Part shown: piece after piece, positions 1 through 5,759 of the stretch
Numbering within the stretch: position 1 is the first letter of the stretch
Layout of the letters: each line of letters starts with the position of its first letter
Source of the DNA: Rubritepida sp.
GTDB taxonomy: Bacteria; Pseudomonadota; Alphaproteobacteria; Acetobacterales; Acetobacteraceae
Direction: 5' to 3'
Assembly (NCBI GenBank): GCA_022843345.1
Contig: JALHNW010000048.1
Span: forward strand, 1-9,486
DNA: 9,486 nt
Notes under the pieces: model-generated
Databases searched by the model: none
What the model saw: the letters and a program-made list of their open reading frames with translations, nothing else
What the model was told of the DNA's origin: nothing
Translations under genes and position numbers: made by a program

Positions 1-2
1 GG

Positions 3-1136
3 TCACAAGCCGCGCAGCGCCAGGCAGACGCGGGCCACCTGCTCGTCGGCAAGCTCGGGGTACATGGGCAGGGAGAAGACCTCGTGCGCCGCCCGCGCCG
101 TTTCCGCGCAGCCGGCGGGGCCGAGTGCCACGCGCCCCTCATAGGCGGGCTGGAGGTGGACCGGCACGGGGTAGTGGATGCCGGTGCCGATGCCCTGCGC
201 CTTCAGCGCCGCCATGATGGCGTCGCGCCGGGCGTCGCGCAGCACGTAGAGGTGGAAGACGTGCTCCACCCCCGCCCGGCGCGCCGGCGGCGCCAGCGCC
301 GTGCCGGCGAGGGCTGCGTCATAGGCCGCCGCGATGTCGCGCCGCCGCGCGTTGTGCGCGTCCAGGTGCGCCAGCTTCACCCGCAGGACCGCCGCCTGCA
401 CCTCGTCGAGCCGCGAATTCACCCCCACCAGATCGGACACGTAGCGCCGCACCCAGCCGTACTGGCGGATGGCGGCGATGCGCTTCGCCAGCGCCTCGTC
501 GCGCGTGGCCAGGATGCCGCCATCGCCCAGCGCGCCCAGGTTCTTGGTGGGGTAGAGGCTGAACGCCGCGGCGTCGCCGATGGTCCCCACCATCCGCCCG
601 TCGAGCCGCGCGCCATGGGCCTGCGCGCAATCCTCGATCAGCGCCACGCCCGCCGCGTCGCAGGCGGCCTTGATGGGCATGAGGTCCACGGGCTGGCCGT
701 AGATGTGCACGGGGATGACGGCGCGGATCGGCGGCAGGCCGGGCGGCGGGTCCTCCAGCACGGCGCGCAGCTCGTCGGGGTCCATGCCGTAGGTGTCGGG
801 GTCTATGTCGAGCAGCAGGGGCGTGGCGCCCGCCATCTCGATGGCCGCCACCGTGGCGACGGCGGTGTGGGACACGGTGACGACGGTGGAGCCCTCGCCG
901 ATGCCCATGCCGCGCAGGATCAGCATCAGCGCGTCGGTGCCGTTGGCGCAGCCCACGGCGTGCTGGTCCTCCCCCAACCACGCCGCGAACTCGCGCTCGA
1001 AGGCCTCGCCCTCCTGGCCGAGGATGTACCAGCCGCTGGCCATCGCGCGCAGCATGGCGGCGTCCAGCTCGGGCTTCAGCGCGCGGTAGCCGGCGCCGGG
1101 GTCGGCGAAGGGGAGCATGGTGACGGGGGCGTTCAT
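3..1136 (-). CDS. DegT/DnrJ/EryC1/StrS family PLP-dependent aminotransferase
   Basis: 377-residue protein, complete (TGA at 3-5). Family members are cytoplasmic pyridoxal-phosphate enzymes that transfer an amino group, usually from glutamate, to a keto-sugar nucleotide for surface polysaccharide or antibiotic sugars. Numbered from the ATG at 1136, the motif IEDCAQAHG carries the cofactor-ring Asp (D169), and SLYPTKNLGALGDGG carries the Schiff-base lysine (K198). CANGTDAL (about 63-70) is the typical phosphate-binding start, and GIHYPVPVHLQPAY near the C terminus is also family-typical. Length is normal. I chose the ATG at 1136 because GAGGA lies 8 nt upstream; a TTG at 1151 would add five residues but overlaps the epimerase stop. 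The gap to the upstream epimerase gene is 11 nt, so the ribosome-binding site adjoins that gene's stop and co-translation is likely. The exact sugar substrate cannot be read from sequence. Family call is very secure. Confidence 0.95.
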   Translation of the reverse strand: MNAPVTMLPFADPGAGYRALKPELDAAMLRAMASGWYILGQEGEAFEREFAAWLGEDQHAVGCANGTDALMLILRGMGIGEGSTVVTVSHTAVATVAAIEMAGATPLLLDIDPDTYGMDPDELRAVLEDPPPGLPPIRAVIPVHIYGQPVDLMPIKAACDAAGVALIEDCAQAHGARLDGRMVGTIGDAAAFSLYPTKNLGALGDGGILATRDEALAKRIAAIRQYGWVRRYVSDLVGVNSRLDEVQAAVLRVKLAHLDAHNARRRDIAAAYDAALAGTALAPPARRAGVEHVFHLYVLRDARRDAIMAALKAQGIGTGIHYPVPVHLQPAYEGRVALGPAGCAETARAAHEVFSLPMYPELADEQVARVCLALRGL

Positions 1137-1147
1137 CGTGGCGGTCC

Positions 1148-2158
1148 TCAAGCCTTGGGAGCGTAGTCGGGCAGGCGCTCCCGGTACCAGTCCAGGGAAC
1201 GGCGCAGCCCCTCGGGCAGCGGCACCCGCGGCGCCCAGCCGGTGGCGGCGCGGAAGGCGGAATCATTGGCGTGGTAGGAGCCGATGTCGATGGGCGCGCG
1301 GTCGGCCGGGAATTCGCGCGTGGAGAAGGACCCGCGCCCGCCATTGGCGGCGATGCACAGCTCCGCCAGCTCCAGCAGGGAGACGGGGGGCGCGCCGCCC
1401 AGGTTGAACACGCGGCCCGCCACGCCGGGCGCATCGGCCTGCTCGGCCGCCGTGAGGAAGGCCTGGGTCACGTCGTCCACATAGGCCAAATCGCGCAGCT
1501 GCGCGCCGCCCCAGACCTCGAAGGGTTCGCCCTCCAGCAGGCGGCGGATCCAGATGCCCAGGAAGGTCTGCCGCGCATCGGCGATCCGCAGGCGCGGGCC
1601 GTAGCAGTTGGTGAGGCGCAGCGAGACGACGGGCCGGCCCAGGACACGGTTCTCCAGCATCCAGTACTGCTCGCCCGCCCATTTGGAGACGCCGTTGGCG
1701 TCGGGCGGGTTGACCGGGTGCAGCTCGTCCACCGGCAGGGCGATCGGGCGGCCGTAGAACTGGCGGGTGGAGGCGTGGACCACGCGCGCGGTGGGCGCCG
1801 CCTCGCGCATCACCTGGATCAGGCGCACCTGGGCCACGGCGTTGATGGCGATGTCGGCCACCGGGTCGCGCTGGCCGCCCATGTGGCTGGTCTGCGCGGC
1901 CATGTTGAACAGCACCTCGGTGCCCTGGCACAGGCTCAGCAGCTCCGTGTCGCGGATGTCGCCGCGCACCAGCAGCACGCCGGCCCCCTCCAGGTTGGCG
2001 GGGTTGGCGCCGCCATCGGGCAGCATCGCGTCCAGCGCCGTCACCCGCGCGCCGGCCGCGGCGAGCGCGTGGCACAGGTTGGAGCCGAGGAACCCCGCGC
2101 CGCCGGTCACCAGCACCCTGCGGCGCTTCCAGAAATCCATGTCGTCCATCATTCCCAT
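1148..2158 (-). CDS. NAD-dependent epimerase/dehydratase (extended SDR), nucleotide-sugar type
   Basis: 336-residue extended short-chain dehydrogenase, expected to act on a nucleotide-diphosphate sugar in the cytoplasm. The Rossmann fingerprint TGGAGFLGSN is at 18-27, GDIRD at 66-70, the NMAAQTS strand end at 85-91, and SLRLTNCYGPR at 179-189 is characteristic of sugar epimerases. The catalytic lysine is K159 in NGVSKWAGE, but the position four residues before it, normally the catalytic Tyr of YxxxK, is Asn155. I recall a subfamily with the same NG.xK pattern, so this may be a subfamily trait rather than decay. In-frame ATGs at 2158, 2152, 2149 and 2140 all lack a strong ribosome-binding site; 2158 is the longest plausible one and leaves 22 nt after the channel gene. 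A still longer reading frame running into the channel gene is unlikely. The following aminotransferase suggests an amino- or deoxy-sugar pathway. Substrate unknown. Confidence 0.9.
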   Translation of the reverse strand: MGMMDDMDFWKRRRVLVTGGAGFLGSNLCHALAAAGARVTALDAMLPDGGANPANLEGAGVLLVRGDIRDTELLSLCQGTEVLFNMAAQTSHMGGQRDPVADIAINAVAQVRLIQVMREAAPTARVVHASTRQFYGRPIALPVDELHPVNPPDANGVSKWAGEQYWMLENRVLGRPVVSLRLTNCYGPRLRIADARQTFLGIWIRRLLEGEPFEVWGGAQLRDLAYVDDVTQAFLTAAEQADAPGVAGRVFNLGGAPPVSLLELAELCIAANGGRGSFSTREFPADRAPIDIGSYHANDSAFRAATGWAPRVPLPEGLRRSLDWYRERLPDYAPKA

Positions 2159-2180
2159 TTTGCGCCCGTTTAAGGCGGAA

Positions 2181-3104
2181 TCACGCCGAAGGGTTGTCGC
2201 CGCCACGGCGGGCGTCGGCGTGCCGCCCGCGCATGATCTCCGCGAAGCCGAACAGCAGCAGCAGCTGGCCCAGCACCATCTGGATCGCCGCCAGCAGCCG
2301 GATGCCGTCGTCATGCGGCTGGATGTCGCCGTAGCCCACGGTGGACAGCGTCACCACCGAGAAATGCATCGCGTCCGAGAAGGAGATGTGCGCGGGCACC
2401 CCCACCATCATGAAGATCGGCGAGCGCGAAAGCCCGTCGGCGATGCGGTAGAAGCAGCCGAAGGCCACCGCCAGCAGCGCGAAGAGCGAGACATAGGTGG
2501 CGATGGGCACGCCCAGGTGCTTCAGCCGCCGCCCCACCTGGCGCAGGATGGTGGCGACCTCGACCAGCAGGCGCACCACCTCGCCCACCGCCGCGGCCGT
2601 CACCACGGCGACGCCCAGCATGGCCAGCAGCAGCACCGCGGTCTGCCCGCCCGCCTCCATCCGGTTCACCGGCATCGCCAGGCTGCCCACCGCGATCAGC
2701 ACGCAGCCGCCCAGCCAGCGCACCACCCGCTCGGGGTGCCAGCGCGGGCCGCCGCCCTCGGCGATCGCGGCCAGCTCCACCCGCCGGCGCCAGCAGGCGG
2801 CGACGAAGCCCAGCACCGGCAGCAGGAAGGCCGCCGAGCGCGCCCAGCCCTCCACCCGCGGGAAGCCGGCCTGGCCGATCACCGCGAAGACGTAGATCGC
2901 CAGCCCGTTCGCCGCACCCAGCGCGAAGACCAGCCCGTGCGGGAAAATCAGGTGCAGGGTGCCCACGGCGACGCCCGCCACCAGCAGCGCGGTGCCGGCG
3001 AAGGCCCAGCCCTGGTCCACCACGCCGCCGGCCACCAGCAGCATGAGCGCGACGGTGAGCGCGACCCCCAGCAGGCCGCGGCGGCGGGCGAGGGCGCGCG
3101 TCAC
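2181..3104 (-). CDS. Potassium-channel-like membrane protein with extra N-terminal TM segments
   Basis: 307-residue inner-membrane protein. The C-terminal part is a two-helix ion-channel pore unit: TM at about 200-220, pore helix from about 243, selectivity filter STVGYGD at 254-260, then TM at about 268-290. TVGYGD is the canonical K+ filter. The N-terminal ~180 residues hold about five or six further hydrophobic stretches (about 11-28, 33-53, 58-76, 88-104, 130-147, 155-178) with short Arg-rich loops. I do not recognise a voltage-sensor S4 or a ligand-binding RCK domain. The start is a GTG at 3104 that overlaps the RidA-family stop as GTGA, indicating translational coupling; a longer frame to 3203 would run antisense-like through the upstream gene and has no hydrophobic or conserved content. 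K+ selectivity is inferred from the filter; gating and physiological role are unknown. Confidence 0.88.
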   Translation of the reverse strand: MTRALARRRGLLGVALTVALMLLVAGGVVDQGWAFAGTALLVAGVAVGTLHLIFPHGLVFALGAANGLAIYVFAVIGQAGFPRVEGWARSAAFLLPVLGFVAACWRRRVELAAIAEGGGPRWHPERVVRWLGGCVLIAVGSLAMPVNRMEAGGQTAVLLLAMLGVAVVTAAAVGEVVRLLVEVATILRQVGRRLKHLGVPIATYVSLFALLAVAFGCFYRIADGLSRSPIFMMVGVPAHISFSDAMHFSVVTLSTVGYGDIQPHDDGIRLLAAIQMVLGQLLLLFGFAEIMRGRHADARRGGDNPSA

Positions 3105-3448
3105 GGCAGGGCGGCGACGCCGGTGATCTCCACCCGCCAGTCCGGGTCCACCAGCGGGGCCTGGATCGTCATGCGCGCGGGCTTGTGCGCGGGGTCCAGC
3201 CACGCGTCCCAGGCGCGGTTCATCGCCGGCGCGTCGCGGATGTCGCGCAGCACCACCGTGACGGACAGCAGGCGGGTCTTGTCCGTCCCGGCCTCGGCCA
3301 GCAGGGCGTCCACCTGGCGCAGCACGTCGGCGGTCTGCGCCTGCGCGTCGCCCGTCGCGTCGTCGGGCACCTGGCCGGCCAGGTACACCAGGCCGCCATG
3401 CGCCACGGCGCCGGACAGCCGCGCCTCCTCGGCCAGTCGTCGGATCAT
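3101..3448 (-). CDS. RidA family protein, YoaB-like subgroup
   Basis: 115-residue protein of the RidA/YjgF/UK114 family, small trimeric cytoplasmic proteins. The canonical member hydrolyses reactive enamine/imine intermediates from PLP enzymes. The sequence contains VYLAGQVPDD (21-30), QTADVLRQVDALLAEAG (38-54), MNRAWDAW (76-83) and PARMTIQA (90-97). Arg92 and Glu107 match the spacing of the substrate-binding Arg and Glu in RidA (15 residues apart). The overall pattern, including MNxAWDAW and the ATVQA-like strand, resembles E. coli YoaB more than the archetype RidA. The ATG at 3448 has the ribosome-binding sequence GGGAAG 6 nt upstream. It is the first gene of the four-gene minus-strand series and ends inside the GTG start of the channel gene. 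Whether it has deaminase activity here, or any link to the PLP aminotransferase downstream, is inference. Confidence 0.92.
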   Translation of the reverse strand: MIRRLAEEARLSGAVAHGGLVYLAGQVPDDATGDAQAQTADVLRQVDALLAEAGTDKTRLLSVTVVLRDIRDAPAMNRAWDAWLDPAHKPARMTIQAPLVDPDWRVEITGVAALP

Positions 3449-3463
3449 CGGGAGCTTCCCTTC
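3449..3463. promoter_or_regulatory. Shared ribosome-binding spacer between two divergent genes
   Basis: Only 15 bp separates the ATG of the RidA-family gene (3448, minus) from the upstream-most ATG of the UPF0114 gene (3464, plus). The segment holds GGGAG (3450-3454), a ribosome-binding site for the plus gene with 9-nt spacing, and GGGAAG read on the minus strand (3455-3460), with 6-nt spacing to the minus gene. The two form an imperfect palindrome GGGAGCTTCCC. No promoter can fit here, so both promoters must lie within the opposing coding regions. Confidence 0.6.
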
Positions 3464-4009
3464 ATGCCAAGCCTTTGCCACATGCTGGGCGCGATGCAGA
3501 ATCTCCTCAACCGCCTGGTGATCGCCAGCCGCTACATCCTCGTCGTCTTCTACCTCGGGCTCGCGGTGGCGCTGGCGGCCTATGCGGTGCATTTCGCCAG
3601 CAAGGTGTGGAAGTTCGTCGTCACCGCCTTTGGCCCGGTCACGGACACCGACCTGCTGCTGTCCCTGCTCTACCTCGTGGATTCGGCGCTGGTGGCCTCG
3701 CTGGTGGCGATGGTGGCGCTCTCCTCCTACGACAGCCTGGTGTCGCGGCTGGTGAACGCGGATGGCGATTCGAAGATCGCCTGGATCAGCAACCTCGACC
3801 CCGGCAACCTGAAGCTGAAGGTCTCCATCGCCATCATCGCCATCTCCTCCATCCACCTGCTGCAGAAGTTCATGAACGTGGACAGCCTGCCCGACCGGGA
3901 GCTGGCCTGGGCGGTGGGGATCCACATGGCCTTCGTGCTCGGCGCGCTCGGGCTGGGGCTGCTGGACCGGATGCAGGCGGACGTGAAGCGCGCGAAGAAG
4001 ACTGAGTGA
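3464..4009 (+). CDS. UPF0114 (YqhA/TIGR00645) family inner membrane protein
   Basis: 181-residue integral membrane protein of the YqhA family, whose function is not established. Four hydrophobic segments lie at about 24-44, 65-87, 118-134 and 147-166. Family-typical text includes ASRYILVVFYLGLAVALA (21-38), LLYLVDSALVASLVAMV (68-84), VSIAIIAISSIHLLQKFM (120-137) and the C-terminal GLLDRM. The ATG at 3464 has GGGAG 9 nt upstream. Compared with E. coli YqhA, which as I recall begins MERFLENAMYASRW, the homologous start would be MQNLLNRLVIASRY at 3494, where the ribosome-binding site is weak; an ATG at 3482 is a third option. The protein is divergent from the RidA-family gene, and no partner in the window explains its role. 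Family call is firm; the exact start is uncertain by 6 or 10 residues. Confidence 0.9.
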   Translation: MPSLCHMLGAMQNLLNRLVIASRYILVVFYLGLAVALAAYAVHFASKVWKFVVTAFGPVTDTDLLLSLLYLVDSALVASLVAMVALSSYDSLVSRLVNADGDSKIAWISNLDPGNLKLKVSIAIIAISSIHLLQKFMNVDSLPDRELAWAVGIHMAFVLGALGLGLLDRMQADVKRAKKTE

Positions 4010-4033
4010 TGACAATCCTGGATCGGGGATAAT
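4006..4033 (+). promoter_or_regulatory. Candidate promoter for the repeat-protein gene
   Basis: GATAAT at 4028-4033 matches five of six bases of the sigma-70 -10 consensus and is strikingly AT-rich for this region. A weak -35-like GTGATG (4006-4011, three of six) lies 16 bp upstream. A start point about seven bases after the -10 falls at 4040-4041, immediately before the leader hairpin at 4042-4093. The -35 is poor, so this rests mainly on the -10 and on its position relative to the hairpin. Confidence 0.4.
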
Positions 4034-4041
4034 CCTCTGGA

Positions 4042-4093
4042 CTTCAACTTCCGGTTGCGTCATGGTGCGGCGCGGCGCAACAGGAGGTTGAAG
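4042..4093 (+). promoter_or_regulatory. Leader hairpin sequestering the ribosome-binding site of the repeat-protein gene
   Basis: Bases 4042-4052 (CTTCAACTTCC) pair with 4083-4093 (GGAGGTTGAAG) over 11 positions with one G-U. After a single G-A mismatch (4053/4082), bases 4054-4061 pair with 4074-4081 over eight positions with one G-U, closing a 12-nt loop (4062-4073). Of the AGGAGG ribosome-binding site at 4082-4087, five bases are paired and the A sits in the 1x1 mismatch. The ATG begins at 4098, four nt beyond the stem. This is direct base-pairing seen in the sequence; that it controls translation (thermosensor-like, protein-bound or coupled to a nine-codon ORF starting at 4062) is inference. 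It lacks a following T-run, so an intrinsic terminator for the upstream gene is less likely. Confidence 0.6.
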
Positions 4094-4097
4094 CTCG

Positions 4098-5597
4098 ATG
4101 TCGGATATCACGCTCCCGGGGGCTGGCGGCTCGCCCGGCCCCATCATCGCAGTGGACCCGGCCATCGCCGCGGCCGCTCAGGCCCTGGCCGCCGGCCAGC
4201 CCGCCGCCTTCACCGTGCCCCTCGGCGGCGGCGTGCCCAGCCTTTCCGCCCCGGCCACGCTGGTGTTCCAGGGCGCGCCCGCCGGCACGGTGGTGCCCAC
4301 GGCGCAGACGCCGCTCATCGTGCTGGGCGGCGACGCCCCGGCCACCGTCGCCGCCGCCTGGACCGACCAGGCAGTGATCTCCAACTCCGACGCCCTCACC
4401 CTGTCCGCCCAGGGCGGCAGCACGACGCTGCTCGGCGGCGGCGGCACGCATGACGTGTCGGTGACCTGGGGCCGCTCCAGCATCGTCACCGGCGCGGGCG
4501 ACGACCGCGTCTCCATCACCGGCGGCAGCGCCGACATCGACGTGGGCGACGGCGCCAACACCGTCACCGCCGCCGGCTGGGCGCAGACCACCATCCGCGC
4601 CGGCGCGGGCGACGACAGCATCGCCATCCAGGGCGGCACCTCCGCCGTGCAGGCCGCGGTCGGGCTGGGCGGGGGCGACAACACCATCACCGTCACCGGG
4701 TGGGCCAACACCACCATCGCGGCCGGCGACGGGCGGGACGCCATCTCCGTACAAGGCGGCACCACCTCCATCGCCAGCGGCGGCGGGGCGGACAGCATCA
4801 CGGTCACCGGCTGGGCGCAGTCCACGGTCCATGCCGGGGCGGGCGACGACAGCATCTCCATCCAGGGCGGCACCGCGATCCTGGACCTCGGCACCGGCAC
4901 GGACAGCCTGCTGGCCAGCGACGCGACGCTGGACGTAACGGTCGGCGGCTCGGCCAGCATCGCGCTGTCCGGCTGGGGCAGCGCGGAGGTTTCGGCCGGC
5001 ACGGGCCAGCTGACCTTCATCGGCGGCATGGGCGCCACCACCGTGCATGGCGGCGCGGGCAGCGCCACGGTGCAGGCCGGCTGGCTCGGCGGCTCCATCG
5101 AGGGCGGCGCGGCCGGGAACAACAGCCTGGCGGCGGGCGTGGGCGGGACCTTCGTGCGCGCGGGCGGCGACGGCGACACGCTGCTCGCCGCGGGCTGGGG
5201 GGCCGACACGCTGGTCGCCTCGGCCGGCAACGTCACCCTGCTGGGCGGCCTGTCCACGGGGGCGAACGTGTACGACCTGTCGGGCGGGGACGCCCAGGCC
5301 AGCATCACCGGCGGGCTGGGGGGCGAGGCCTTCGTCATCGGCCGCGGCAGCGCCACCATCGCCAGCGGCGACGGCGCGGACGTGTTCCGCGTGCTGGCCG
5401 CCAACACGGACGGCGCGGGCGGCACCATCACCATCACCGACTTCACCCTCGGGCAGGACCGGCTGGAGATCAGCGGGTATGCCGGCGCGGCGGAGATCGA
5501 GACGGATGCGGGCGGCACCAGCCTCACCCTGTCCGACGGCACGCGCATCGAGCTGACCAACGTCACCGCGCCTACGGAAGCCTGGCGCCTGATGTGA
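4098..5597 (+). CDS. Glycine-rich RTX-like repeat protein, probable type I secretion substrate
   Basis: 499-residue acidic protein dominated by Gly, Ala, Thr, Ser and Asp, with few Lys and no Cys seen. There is no N-terminal signal peptide or TM segment. From about residue 124 it consists of beta-solenoid-like rungs ending in GxGDDxIxI or GxGADxIxV, related to RTX calcium-binding nonapeptides but spaced about 18-19 residues apart. Trp residues recur at 124, 161, 202, 239, 293, 329 and 367. The C terminus (TITITDFTLGQDRLEISG at 443-460, then SLTLSDGTRIELTNVT at 475-490) is the type of beta-strand end found in RTX proteins exported by type I ABC systems. The ATG at 4098 has AGGAGG 10 nt upstream, buried in the leader hairpin. 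No catalytic domain is seen, so an adhesin, S-layer-like or matrix role is possible but unproven. It stands 154 bp before the secreted protease gene. Confidence 0.8.
   Translation: MSDITLPGAGGSPGPIIAVDPAIAAAAQALAAGQPAAFTVPLGGGVPSLSAPATLVFQGAPAGTVVPTAQTPLIVLGGDAPATVAAAWTDQAVISNSDALTLSAQGGSTTLLGGGGTHDVSVTWGRSSIVTGAGDDRVSITGGSADIDVGDGANTVTAAGWAQTTIRAGAGDDSIAIQGGTSAVQAAVGLGGGDNTITVTGWANTTIAAGDGRDAISVQGGTTSIASGGGADSITVTGWAQSTVHAGAGDDSISIQGGTAILDLGTGTDSLLASDATLDVTVGGSASIALSGWGSAEVSAGTGQLTFIGGMGATTVHGGAGSATVQAGWLGGSIEGGAAGNNSLAAGVGGTFVRAGGDGDTLLAAGWGADTLVASAGNVTLLGGLSTGANVYDLSGGDAQASITGGLGGEAFVIGRGSATIASGDGADVFRVLAANTDGAGGTITITDFTLGQDRLEISGYAGAAEIETDAGGTSLTLSDGTRIELTNVTAPTEAWRLM
4467..4919 (+). repeat. 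Four tandem ~37-41-codon repeats within the RTX-like protein gene
   Basis: In-frame units begin at Trp codons 4467, 4578, 4701 and 4812 and span 111, 123, 111 and about 108 bp. The second (GWAQTTIRAGAGDDSIAIQG) and fourth (GWAQSTVHAGAGDDSISIQG) are also nearly identical in DNA, including a GCGGGCGACGACAGCAT stretch; the third starts GWANTTIAAGDGRDAISVQG. Each unit contains two ~18-residue rungs. The closeness of units two and four at DNA level suggests duplication or ongoing homogenisation. Confidence 0.75.
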
Positions 5598-5606
5598 TGC
5601 CGGCGA

Positions 5607-5634
5607 CCCTCCGCCCCCAGTTTGGGGCGGAGGG
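5607..5634 (+). terminator. Perfect 11-bp GC-rich hairpin after the repeat-protein gene
   Basis: CCCTCCGCCCC (5607-5617) is exactly complementary to GGGGCGGAGGG (5624-5634) across a six-base loop, beginning 9 bp after the stop at 5597. Only TT follows, then GAAA, so the U-tract of a classical intrinsic terminator is missing. In high-GC genomes such strong stems often still end or protect transcripts. It probably separates the repeat-protein transcript from the protease gene. Confidence 0.65.
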
Positions 5635-5720
5635 TTGAAACCGACGGGCACGCGCCGCGCGCAATAGGCAGCGCCGATCGCACCCATAGGCATATCACGT
5701 ACTTGATGAACACAACCCTA

Positions 5721-5759
5721 ACGGGCAGCGTCGGGCGCAGGAGAATCGCCCATGCCCGT
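5721..5759 (+). promoter_or_regulatory. Two-part hairpin around the ribosome-binding site and start codon of the protease gene
   Basis: ACGGGCA (5721-5727) pairs perfectly with TGCCCGT (5753-5759), which includes the last two bases of the ATG start. Inside it, GGGCG (5733-5737) pairs with CGCCC (5747-5751), leaving the AGGAG ribosome-binding site (5739-5743) in a nine-base loop. Stems of five and seven bp are common by chance in such GC-rich DNA, so this is much weaker evidence than the hairpin before the neighbouring gene. It is listed because both secreted-protein genes show the same arrangement. Confidence 0.35.

Noticed and set aside
84..1166. Long plus-strand frame opposite the aminotransferase
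   Set aside because: His/Arg/Val-rich text with no domain, lying antisense to a clear PLP enzyme; a typical high-GC shadow frame.
3475..3502. Plus-strand TTGCCA-16-CAGAAT promoter-like pair
   Set aside because: A good match by sequence, but transcription would start near 3509, downstream of all plausible starts of the UPF0114 gene.
3482..3510. Minus-strand TTGAGG-17-CAGCAT promoter-like pair upstream of the RidA-type gene
   Set aside because: Position and 17-bp spacing are reasonable, but the -10 matches only three of six bases and the sequence is coding on the other strand; too weak to annotate.
1767..3521. 584-codon plus-strand frame opposite the epimerase, channel and RidA genes
   Set aside because: It covers three well-supported minus-strand genes and reads as low-complexity His/Arg/Gln-rich text with no motif.
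4044..5713. Two long minus-strand frames opposite the repeat-protein gene
   Set aside because: They mirror the Gly/Asp repeat codons; no start signal and no recognisable domain.
5668..5730. Possible promoter for the protease gene around CATATC (5691-5696) or TTGATG (5703-5708)
   Set aside because: No partner box at acceptable spacing was found for either element. The protease gene probably has a promoter in 5635-5738, but I cannot place it.
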